Below are positions 11,316-23,300 of a DNA stretch of 64,000 nucleotides, piece after piece. Source of the DNA: Undaria pinnatifida (taxonomy: Eukaryota; Sar; Phaeophyceae; Laminariales; Alariaceae); contig JABAKD010000014.1 of NCBI GenBank assembly GCA_012845835.1, forward strand, positions 4,331,896 through 4,395,895, in the 5' to 3' direction. Each line of letters begins with the position of its first letter. Position 1 is the first letter of the stretch. Both the position numbers and the translations under genes were made by a program. Below the pieces are notes generated by a model, which did no database searches, had not been told where the DNA came from, and saw nothing but the letters and a program-made list of their open reading frames with translations.

Positions 11316-14300
11316 GTGAGTGTAGGCGTTATTCCCGTCATTCCCGGAAAACGTAGAACTTGCTACGATAGAGGTAGCGATTTTTGACCGACGTATTTCT
11401 GACTGACCCACCCCCCCTCGCCTTCCCGCCCCAACCCCCCCCCCAAATCCCCCCCCCCCCCCCCTCCCCCCCCTCCCCCCCCCGCCCCCCCCCGCCCCCC
11501 CCCGCCCCCTCACGCCGTGTGTTTGAGTCAGATCGGACCAAGAAAAGGTGTCTGGAGCTCAACGGCTGGTTAAAGCTTACCAGGAGGAGATAGACGCCCT
11601 AGCTAAGCGTTGCCGCGCTTCCGATGCTGCGTTTTTTTCTTTGTACAAGGCACTCTACGAGGCTCCCGACCCCGCGCAGGCCCTGGAACGTTCAGCTTCT
11701 GAAAGGCCAAGAGCTGCGGCTTCGGAGGTGAGGGAGGCGGGGGGGGGGGGTACTCATATCGTGGGTGGGGAGGTGGGGGGGTCGGTGGGACGATCGGCGG
11801 ATGGGGGGGGGAGGGTACTGGCATTGGAACGATCGGCTTCTGATAGGCCGATGGCGGCAGCGTCGGAGGTGAGGGAGGGGGGGGGGAGAGGGGGGGCGAG
11901 AGGGGGGGCGAGAGGGGCAAGTGGGGGGAGGGAGGGGGGAGGGGACGGGGAGGGGAAGGGAAGGGGAGGAGAAGGGGAGGGGAAGGGGAGGGGAAGGGGA
12001 GGGGAAGGGGAGGGGAAGGGGAGGGGGGAGGTGTACTCATTTCATGCATAGCCGTAGTCCTATGACCATAGACCCTCGCATTCCAATAATGCCGGGACCG
12101 AGCACGTCCGGTTTGCACCGACCAGGCAGACAATGGAGGGGGGAGGGACGAAAGCTGAAGGGAGATGGGGGGAGTGTGGATTTTTAGGGGAGTTGGCGTG
12201 GGGGGTAGGGGGGGCCGATGAGACGAGAGGGGGGTGGGTGGATTGGTTGTGGTGTTGACGGTAGTGTTGGGGGGAGGGGAGGGGGGCGGAGGGGAGGAGG
12301 GCGGGGGGGTGGAGTATGGGAGGTGGGTGGGGGCCATTTTCTACTGTTTCTGCACTGCTACACTTTCTGCCTGTACCACTTCTGCGCTTTTGCCACTGCT
12401 GCGTTTCTACGACTGCTGCACTTTTTTAATACTGCCGCGCTTGTTGTGCTCTCATATTAATTAGTACTGCTGCGCTCGTTTTACGGCCATTTGATCACTC
12501 TACTCCCTTGACCAACCCTCGACCCCGCCGCCGCCACAATGTCTTTAGCTGGAGGTGCAGAAGCTTCAGTCGGAGCTGGCGGAATACGAGCAGGAGTTCA
12601 GCAAGCTCAAGAATCAGGTGATATAACCCAGGCCAAGGCTATGCTAGGGTTTTGCGCTTTTAGGGTCTTGCGTGTCAGTGGCCTAGGGCCACTCACGCGA
12701 GTGTCTGTGCTTTCTTGTTACAATTCTTGAAACGATTGTGCCTGTTACATTCGTCAGATGGATGGAGGCGGGACGTTTCTGTGGTTCACGGCGTCTTTGT
12801 TGTCACCCCCACCCCCGCTCCCGCCATATTCGCCCGCCCGCACCTCCTCTCCAACCCCCCCCACTCTCGTCTCCACCCCCACGTCACCTGATTCGTCACC
12901 GCCACCAACCCCTCCACCCTCGTCCTCACTCCCACCCTCACCCCCCTTCCCATTCCAATCCCTACTCCCGCCTCCTCCACCCTCACCCACTGCCCCACCC
13001 CCACCCTCACTTTACATAGATGTATAGATAGATACATTCGTTAAAAAAAGTGCTCCAGCGGATTTTTCTTATGCTGTCGTTCGCTTAAAAACAGCTTGTG
13101 TAATCGATGCTTCAAACCTATCACACATTGGACAGATCACGATCTAGATCATGTAGATCATATAGATCACATAGATTATATAGATCATATAGAGCATATA
13201 GATCATCAAGATGATGTAAATCATATAGATCGTGTAGATCATATATCGGTCGTCATAGTATGTTCTGCGGGATCTGTATATAGCACAGGTCCAACCCAGG
13301 AAAACATGTGCTGGATCGTTCAGATCATCGGGCTCTCACCCGGGAAGCGTGATCTGTAAGCCATGCAGATCATACAACTCTTGCAGATCATACAACCCAG
13401 AGATCTGACTCATGCACTAATATTTTCTGAGGCTCTTCTCACTTGAGGAGCACTTGATAAAAAATAATCTGCTTTTTGAGAAGAATAAAAGTGCAACCCG
13501 ATGAACAATCCCATAAGTAACGCAGATCAGATCATGTAGATCAGGGATCTGTCTGCCCTGAAAAGCACAGATAATTTATAGATCAATAGGAATCTTATAT
13601 GACCTTCTTGGAGTTCTTTACCGTGCCTGTCTGGGTGTCATGCCTACCTTTATAGCAGGAAGTGTCGTATCTGTGCTGGTATGATCATAAAAAACAAGAT
13701 TTGTGATAGCGTGGGATCTGTCTGCCCTGAAACACAAATCATCTATAGATCAACATAAATATTATATGTCCTACGTGTGAAACCTATTATTCAAAACATG
13801 GAACAATAAGCCCGCCATGTAAAACTTGCGCCGACGTAAAACTGTACCATAGGATATTACGATTCGTCGTTTGGAGGAGGAGATCTTGCGATACCAGGAG
13901 GGGAAAGAAGAACAGGAGCAAGAGCAGGCGGAGGCCCGCGCTAAGGAGTTGGAGGAGGTGAGGACAGGCGGTGGTGGTGGTGGTGTTTTTCTTGGGGAGG
14001 GGGGGGGCGGGGTGAGGGTTCGGATTTGGGGGTTTTGGATGTTGGTGGTGTTGGTGGAGGGGAAGGAGGGGCAAGAGCAGGAGCAGACGGCGGCACGCGC
14101 TAAGGAGTTGGAGGACATGTGGACAATCGGCGGGGTGGCAGGGGGGGAGAAAGAGACAGCAAGCGTATCGACAGCAGTGGTGGTGATGGTGGTGATGGTG
14201 AGGTCGGCGATGGTGGTGGTGATGGTGGTGGGATGGTGGTGGTGATGGGGTTGGTGTTGGCGGTGATGGGCTTGGTGGGGTTGATCAAGGGGTTGAGGGT

Positions 14301-17300
14301 CGGGCGGGAGTTTGTGGAGGTGGAGGTGGATGTGGTGTTGGGAGTGGGGGGGGGGGGTAGTGGTGGTAATGGTTGTGGTGCTGGTAGAGGTGTTGTTGGT
14401 GTTGATAGTGTTGGGAATTAAGGTGGTCGGGTGATGGGGAGGGGGGGATGGAGGGAGTTGGAGATTGTAGGGAGAGGCGACGGGGTAAATGGTGATGTGG
14501 TGCTGTTGGTGGTGGTTGTGGAGGCGACGGGATCAATGGTAATTGTGGTGCTGTTGGTGTTGGTGATAGTGATGGTGGGGGTGGGAGTGGGCGAGGTGAT
14601 AGTGTTGGTGTTTGTGGGCGAGAGAGAGATAAATAAGAGATAGAGAAGGAGGGGAACACGAGAGGGGGGGGGGGGAGACACACACTTACTCACACATGTG
14701 GTCCAAATCTCGAATCTTCACCCTCAACGGTGACGTCCTGATTGTGACACTTGTTTAAAGCTTGTTGTCCTGACTTTTTCGTATGTGCGGCGGCTGCCTG
14801 TGTATACAAATCTGCCTCCCTGGCCGTAAAAATTACCCTGCCTGTCTACCGTAGCTTGCTCTGGCTAATTACGTTTGCCGCGTGAGATTGCTTACCGCGT
14901 GGGTAATTGTGTGGCGGACGTTCTCGTTTTTTTTCTCAGGTGACGCATGAGAGGATCGAGGCTCTCATGGAAAGGGAAGCCCAGCTTGAAAAAAGGTGTG
15001 GCGCTACATGTCTATGTTAATAAAGCACTTTTCATTTTTTGGTATGGTGTTCCCTGTCGACTGAGGGACTTTCTCGCGCTCTCGGCTGTGAGGCAGGCAA
15101 GGGGGCTGTCGGCACATTATGACGCATTTCTGGTTCCCGGCCGAGCTCCGTGGCGGTGCTCTGGGCATTTATCGTCGCGGAACTGGCTATTTTTGTGAAG
15201 AGGTTGTGTTCCGCCAGGCTGAGCCGAGCAGGTGCATAGAAAACCCCACTTTTTTTTCTCTTTATAGCCCATTCAGTTCAATTTTTGTTTTATTGTCTCC
15301 GCTTTCTCGTCCGCTGTGCGACAGCATTAGTCCGATGATGTTTTCCTTCTCGGCCGTCTGCTACGACGCAGCTACATACAGCCAACCAGCGGCAGCACAT
15401 ATGTCGAACATCATACGTACATGTTACACACTGCCCTGTGACTTCTGTTGCACACCTGGCACTGAACATACTGTAAAAACACCTCGCCTGACAAACGGCC
15501 TGCCTCCGCCCGTCTACCTGGGAGATTGGCACCTAGCTAGTGTTCCTCGATATGTTGTTGTGCTCCGCGCACCGAATCTGGGAGGTAGTCACCCCGGGCA
15601 TGACCCATAGAGCAATGCCCATACTGCCGCCTGCCTCGTTTCACCGAGCCGCGCAGGGCCCATAAAACCCTTATGTTAATGTGTATTCTTGCTCTGCTGC
15701 TGCAAATGATGATGCCTATTGTAGACTAAAGTAGGTCATCATCACTGGCTGCTGCTATGATACTGCATCACACTTGGCTTTCAAGGCTCAGTACTTGTGG
15801 CAGTCATTTGTACAACAGCAGCGGCGCTATGGGTTATCTCCTTTGCGACAGCCACAGACGGTGCTTCTATGTGTAGGTGTATGTGGGCCTCTGTATGTAC
15901 CATGTGTACGTGAAGTGTGTGCTGTCACAAACTCAGTATATAGCAGCAGCAACACAACGGCAGCCGTGTTTCAAGCTCTAGCTATTGCCTTTGGGCCAGT
16001 AGTCACGGCGTATGTGTATGTGGTTGGTGCTCAGCAGGAGATCGAACCACGACAACATTTTCACGTCCAATGCAACAAATCAAACACACATCGTCGGATC
16101 TCATACCAGGTATGCGAAGCGTACAGCAGTAGCGAAAGCAGTATCTCATACTGGTACGTACCATTGGAACGCCTTTGTTCCAGCTTTTCGACCTGCGACG
16201 CCCCGGAATATCAAGGAAACCCCACCCCGAAGGGGAGCCTTGTCATTTGTATCTCATTACTGGTATATTGTGTTCTGGACGAAAATTTAGGAACCGTTGA
16301 CGTACTCGATTTAAGAACCCAGCGGTCGTTCCGTTTCCGCCCCGAGTGGTATTGTGATATATTTCGAAATGTTGCAGGGTCTTTTTAGTATCATACGGTA
16401 TTTTTGGGTTATCTTGCGGCATTCCTGGCACTTCCGTGTTTTTACGGTATCTTAACCTGCGTTGCGGAGTGTTGCGGTTTACGATGGCAAATTGCGATAC
16501 AGCATGGAGTATGCGGTCTATTTTCGGTATACTACTGTGTTTTACTCCGTCTTTCAGTATCTTGCGAGTTCTGATGGTGTACTGCGATGTGTTATGGAGT
16601 ACAGGGGGCACCCCGGTTTAAGAGCACTCCGTGACACGCCGAAACAAGCGCTCTTAAACTGCTCAATGCTTTTTACAGTAGCAGGAAATATACGGCTTTT
16701 AGTATGGCGGGACATGCCGATTTGACCGCACTTAAGTCCCGAATGCTCTTATGTTAAGGGCTCTGAGGTCGGGGTACCCACTGTATGGCGGTATGATTTG
16801 CGGTATCCTACGGTATCTTAGGCAACATGTTGAGGCATCTGCCGTCTTCGGACACGCTCATTTCCGCTCCGCATGTCACTGTCGCGGAAGTTGGTGGTGG
16901 TGTTGGTGGTGATGGTGTTGGTTGTAATGGAGGTATTGGTGGTGTTGGCGTTGATATTGGTGGTGTGGTTGTGGTTGTTGGTGGGTGTTGTTGGTGTTGG
17001 TGTTGAGGGTATTCGTGTTGGTTGTGATGGCGGCGTTGGTGTTGGTGTTAGCGGGATGTTGTTGGTGTTGGCGTTGGTAGTGATGCTGGTGGTGTTGGTG
17101 TTGATGTTGGTGGTGTTGGTTCGGGTATTGGTGTTGGTGTTGCTATTGGTATTAGTTGTGATGGCGGTATTGTTGGTGTTGGTATTGGTGTTGATATTGG
17201 TGTTGATGTTGATGGTGTTCGGGTTCTTGTTGATGGTGATGGTGTTGGTGTTGTTGATGATGTTGGTGCTGGTGTTGGTGGAGGTGGTGCTGTACTGCAC

Positions 17301-20300
17301 TTCGTTGCGTTGAATTAGGTTGCCCGCGTCGCACTGTGCCGCGCTGTAGGCTTCGTTTTGGCGTAAACGACTGGGGGGAATCGACGCCGGTATAGCCGCA
17401 AGGCCGTGGGGGTGGTGACGGTGTTGTTGATTGTGGTGTTGGTGGTGATAGTCCTGATGGTGTATTGGTACTCATCAGCTGGTATTTATTATGGTAGTCG
17501 TGATTGAGATGTGGTGGTCTTTGTGGTTTTGGTGTATCTGGTGTTTGTGTTGGTGTCAAGAGTTGATGATGGTCGTGTTGTTGGCGTTGTTGGTGTGGGT
17601 GTTGGTGTTGGTGTTGTCGTTGATGGCGTTGGTGATGTTGGTGTCGTGTTGATTTTTATGGTGTTGGTGTAGGGGTATTGATGTTGGTGCTGGTGTTGGT
17701 GTAGGGTTATTGATGTTGGTGCTGGTGTTGATGGTGTTGTTGTGGCTGGTGGGTGGTGTTGGTGTTGGTGTTGGTGTTGATGGTTTTGTGGGAGGTGTTG
17801 GTGTGAATGTTGGTGTTGGTGTTGTTGGTGATAGTTTTTGGTGTTGGTGGTGTTGATGTTGGTGGTATTGATGCTGGTGCTGGCGGTTGTGTTAGTGTTG
17901 GTGGTGTTGGTCTTGATGTTGGCGTGTGCTGGACTTCGCTGCGTTGAAGTGCGTTGCCCTGCACCGCACTGTGTGATTCTTATTGGTATGGGTGATTGGG
18001 AGGAGTCGACGCCGGCATAGCTGACAAAGCCGTGGTGATGCTATTATTGGTTGATGGTAGCTGTGTTGGTGGTTTTGGTGTTGGCAGTCATGATTGTCAT
18101 GATTAAGGTGTGGTGGTTGTGGTGTTGGTAATATTGATGTTGGTGTTGGTGGTGGCGGTGTTGGACTTGCTGATGTTGGTGGTTGGTGTTGTGGATGTCG
18201 GTGTTGGTGGTGTTGGTGGTGGTGTTGGTGGTGGTGTTGGTGGTGCTGGTGACGGTTGTGCTGTTGATGGTGGCGGTGTTGCTGATGGCGGTGTTGTCTT
18301 TGGTGATGCTGTGGTGGTAATGATGTTGGTGATGGTGTGGCGGTGTTCGCGATGATGGTGCGGCGATCATGATGTTGTTCGTGTCGGTGGTGGTACGATG
18401 AAGGTCCCTCTACAGTGCCGGTTGAGTAGTGCCGGTTGCCCGCTATAGTGCCTGTGAAAGCGTTTGACAGATGGGAACAACCAGTAGTGCCAGTGTGCAG
18501 AGTAGTGCCGGTTTCCGCTATAGTGCTGGTGCTTCCGCCTGGTAATACCCGCACTATATAGGGACCACTACTGTTATTTTTTTATCCTTTTTCTATTTTT
18601 TCCCCTTTTCTTCTATTTGTATTGTTTTTTGTCCTGTTTTCTTCTCTTGTGCTGTTTTCTTGGGTTGTTTTTCGTTTTTTTTTACTTAGTTCTTCCGGGT
18701 ACGGTTCCGCTCCTCTCAATTCATCTCTTTTGTTTTGAGTTTTTTTCACATTATCTTTTTTAACGGTTCCCCCTTTACCCCTCTCCTTGTGTTCTTCATT
18801 TTCCTTTAGTTTTGCAGCCTGCAGTCGTCGGTCGACCAGCTAGCGAACGCAAGGGATTGCACAAATTTCAGTTGTTTTCATGTTCTCTTTTATCGACCCC
18901 CCCCTCTCCCCCCCCGGGACGTTTTTTTTTTTTTGCTCTCCCTTTTTTGCAGCCTACAGGCGTCGGATGGTCGTCTGGCGGAAGCAAAGGATGCCGCCGA
19001 GGACATGGAAGGGCGCCTGTTCGAGTCCTCCAGGAGGGCCCAGGAAGCAGAGGCGGCTTGGGAGGTCGAGAGGGAGATCTTGTCGCAGACCAACGAATCG
19101 GCGCAGGTATCGCGATAGTCCGACCCTCCGCCGCAGCCGCGGGAGGGTGGGAGTGATGGGCGGGGCCAGGGAGCAGGGGAGACGGAGGGGAGAGGAGGGG
19201 GTGGGAAGGGGAGATCGGGCGGGGAGGAAGTAATCCGGGGCGGAGGCGGGAGAGGGCGGGGGGGCGGGCACGGTGGTGGTTTCGGTGAAGCCTAAAAAAC
19301 CAAATTTGGAGCGTGTAGTGCTGCCTTGTTTTTTTCTTTGAAACGAGAGTTCGAGTAGGGGCGAGCGCATGGGGTGGGGCGCATGGGGTGGGGTGATCGG
19401 GACATGGAGGTAGAGGTGAAGATGGCACTGCCGGCGACGAACTTTCGATGTGCACTTCCGGGGCGTGGGTTGCGCACGCGGTTGTTGAGCACGTTCCTGC
19501 CGGCCTGCTACCTGCACCCGACACCCTACACCCCCCCCCCCCCTTCTCACCCCTGGCTTCGCAGCTCATTGGCTTTTCGTAGTAGCGCTAGACTTCACCC
19601 CCGCCCCCGCCCCCTCCCCGCTTCGCGCTTGGTGCATGCGACGCCTACGTGGCCGGTAGAAACCCGATGTGCTCCGTTCCGGCATTGTAGGGATGCGAGG
19701 GTTAATGGTTACATGACTACGGCTATGCCTAACTGAATACCCGCCCGCCCCCCGCCCCCCCCCTCCCACCCTCGTCTCCCGCGTGCCGCAGGCTCAAGTT
19801 ACCCGCCTGGAACAGGAGTTGCAAAGCTTTCGCATTCGTGAACGTATGGGTGGATCCCCTACGGCGGGCCCAAGAGCACCAGGCGGTGAGACCCCCCCCC
19901 CCGAATTCCGCCTCACAAGTGGTTCTTAGCAGGTGCAGCTCACCCTTCATGCGACTCGCCGAGCACCCGACGGTGCTTCCCGCTTGGTGCACGCTTGTCT
20001 GCCTGGTCGGTTAAAACCCGACGTGCTCCGCCCCGGCATTGCGGGGATGCGAGGGTCTATGATATTAATACTACGGCATTCCATGACATGAGTACACCCC
20101 CGGTTCCCGATCCTCTTTCCAATTTATATAGTAGTGGTCCCTCTATAGTGCCGGTGTGTGCACTATAGAGGGAAATACCGGCACTATAGCGGCAATCGGG
20201 GCTACTCCGTGCACTGCCTCTACTGGTGGTTCCCATCTGTTCCAAGCGATTTCACAGGCACTATAGCGGACAACTGGCACTAATCAACCGGCACTACAGA

Positions 20301-23300
20301 GGGACCACTGCTGTCTTCATGTCCGTCGGTGCCCCAGGTGGTCTTTGATATCACGACCTTTTTTCGGTTTCCGTATTTTTCGCACTCCCACCACCCTCCC
20401 CCCTCCCCCCCGGCAACATTTTTTTCAGAAGCACTTCCACCCCTCTCCCTTCGACGGCTGCCGCGACGGCATCTGGTAGGATCAGGGTCATGTCTTATAG
20501 CCAAACACACTTGAACCATTTTGCAATAAGCAACTCTGGACCGTTCCCTTTCATGTGGCACCGTAGATACAATAAACGTGTCCCACATGTAAAAACAGGG
20601 TCTCTAACCCGGCGAATCCCTTGCTAGCTGGGCCAAGGTCTATCACCCCTCACGAATTGTACGTGTAAATTTACTGCCTCCCCAAAAATTACCTGGAACC
20701 ACCCAGATACATATTATACCTGTTATCGTGCATATACACACACGACGCGTTAATTCCCGCCATTTTGGGACAATCAGGAGCACTCCCACCCCTTTCTTCC
20801 ACGGTGACCGCGATGGGGTATATGGTCACACGATCACGGCCGTGCATGAATTGAGTACACCCCCGCCCTCCCCCCCCCCCGCCCCCGGGTTTTTCACATT
20901 TTTTTTCTTCAGGAGCACTCCCACCCCTCCCTTCAACAGGCGCCGCGACGGCACCTGGTGGTGTGAGCCACGCCGAAGCGGTAGACGCAGAGCTCGCAGA
21001 GCTAACACGGGTGAACTCCCACCTCCGCGGGGAGATGGTCGCCAAGGCACGGGCGTGGGGAGAGGAGAAGGGGGCCTTGCAGGCCGCTGTTAAATCTGCG
21101 CGGGATGCGGTGGCAGTGGAATCGACGGCGGCGGCGGAGCTGAGGAAGGAGTTGGCGGGGAGGGCTTCGGTGTCGGAGGTCCGAGCGCTCCGCCAGCAGC
21201 TGCGGGTGCTGCAGCAGCTGGAGTTTAACGCTGGGGATGATGACGGGGTGAGGGGGGGAGGGTTGGGGGTTGTGTTTGTGGTGCGTTAATGTAAGGACCG
21301 TTTGGTATTCATGCTAGTACGCCAACGCCTCCAATATTTACGGCCAGAGTGGTATCTGTTACCAGCTGTATGTTTTTATTTACTCTAATAGTACTAGGAA
21401 AATGTTGGGTACGTCAGCTGTGAGTTCGACTTGATCATTCAATAATTTCAATGTGTTGTGAGATCGACCTAAAATGTGTCGGTATATACTCGGAAGCCTC
21501 ACGCATGTGTTGCATCATGCCCGCGAAACTCGGCCAATCGCCGATAAATAGGGAGATGGAGATGGGAGCGCTGCGATCGGCGGAGATGAGCCGCACGGCG
21601 CTGACCCGGAGGACACCGCGAGCCATGTCGAGCGCACGATGGAGCAGGTGAGGACTGGTGCTAAAGATACCTGCACCGGACATGCAGCAGTGATATTAAT
21701 AGCTGCTAGCTTGACAGCTCGGCGGTGCCAAGGACTTGGGTAAAAGAAAGAGCCAAAACATTTGTTAAGCGCGGCACGATTCTGTTTTGAGGTTCGTATG
21801 TGCCATAGTGCGCTCTGCTTGAATTTACTTACCCTGAGCCGTAAAAGAGATGCCCGACTTTGTTTGTCTACCTCCCGCCCCCCCCCTTCTCCCCCTCACC
21901 CCCCCCCCCCCCTTTCCCCCACTCCCCCGCCCCCCCCCCGTGCTCCTCCAAAAGGTAATCCGTGGGAGAGTGCGCCGTCTGGAAGCCGAGCTAACTTCCT
22001 CGCGCCGCCTAGCCGACGAACGCGGTACCGAGAACAAGAGCCTCCAGCGCTCCCTAGACACCGCTACTGCCCTAGCCTCCGAGCGCCTGGATGTCATTAA
22101 CCGCCTCGAAGATGACCTTGCCAGCGCATTCCACTCTGGTAGTGGTGGAGGTAGCGGTGGTGGTAACGAAACGCCTCACGGGGCAGGGGCGGGGACGGGG
22201 TGGGGGGTCGGTGGGGGGGGTGCGAGCGCTGCAGGAGGAGGCGTGGAGGGCGCGGAAGGTTCCTCTACCCAGGCATTGCGGGAGTTGCTGGGTGTGGCGG
22301 AAGGCGGCGGAGGCGGAGCGGGGGGTGGGGGTGGGGGAGGAGAAGGGGTGGGAGTAGGAGGAGGCGGAGGGGGAGCGGTGGTGGATCACGGCGTGCTGGG
22401 CATCGTTCAGGTGCGTACGTATGACGTATTCTTATGAAAGGGTTTGCATCGCGACCTTCAGAGGTGTTTTTTTTCTGTTTTGTGTGTTGTGTTGTGTTGT
22501 GTTGTCCTGTGCTGTGTTGTGTTGTACGTTGTTGTTAAGGAGGGGCGTCGCTCATCGTGAGGCGTCGGGGAAATTTCTTGTGATAAATTTCTCGATACAC
22601 TTCACGGGGAACGTCTCGCGTAATTTATTGGAAACAGATCGGAAATATAATCGGAGAAAAGTATGGGGAACGTTCTCCGGGGAAATTACGGGGGGGGGGG
22701 GATTTGCCGTAACTCGTTTGACGTCCCGGCCAGCTCCCATAGCTGCTAAGATGGTGCGCGTTGATCCCCCCACCGTCTATGTGCATCTGACGGATCGTTT
22801 TGCTTTTTTATACATCGAAAGAACCGATGAACTGATGGTTGGGCGACTTATCACGTATTTCCCGGCACCAACCAACGGCAACCCCGTTCTACAGTTGTTG
22901 GGTTGGAAGTCTCGCAAGATGCCCCCCCCTTGACCTGTGCCCTTATGGCGGTACTGGTGAGGTTGGGAGAGGGGGTGTTGTTGGCGGCGGAGGTGGGGGT
23001 TTGGTAGTTGCGCTGGTGGTAGTGGTAGTTGTGGTGTTGGTGATGTAGTGGTGTTGTTGGTGCTGGGGTTGGTGATAGCTGGTGGTGATAGTTGTTGTTG
23101 TTTTTGTTGTTTTTGTTGTTTTTGTTGTGGTTGGTGGTGGTGGTGTTGGTGTTGGCGTTGGTGTTGGTGTTGGTGTTGGTGTTGGTGTTGGTGTTGGTGT
23201 TGGTGTTGGTGTTGGTGTTGTTGTTGTCGTTGTTGTTGTTGTGGTTGTTGTTGTTGTTGTTGGGGTTGAGGTTGGGGTTGGCGTTGGTAGTGCTGGTGTT

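Larger units (their letters stand above)
11728..12340. repeat. G-rich low-complexity intron DNA
   Basis: GGGGA and GGGGGC-type runs (for example GGGGAGGGGAAGGGGAGGGG around 11990) fill the start of the intron. The exon 2 frame stays open through this tract to 12051, but the Gly/Arg-rich translation is an artefact of composition. An opposite C-run block at 11401-11516 occupies the preceding intron. Confidence 0.85.

Noticed and set aside
11728-12051. Continuation of the CASP exon 2 frame into Gly/Arg-rich sequence
   Set aside because: A clear GTGAGG donor and the in-phase next exon show it is intron; the open frame comes from G-rich composition.
15774-16388. 204-codon + strand ORF in a CASP intron
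   Set aside because: No ATG at its start, no recognisable domain, odd Ser/Tyr/Cys composition and no repeat or splice support.
16818-18554. Long His/Gln/Thr/Asn-rich ORFs on the - strand
   Set aside because: Direct translation of GGTGTT-type microsatellite DNA, with matching Val/Leu ORFs on the other strand.
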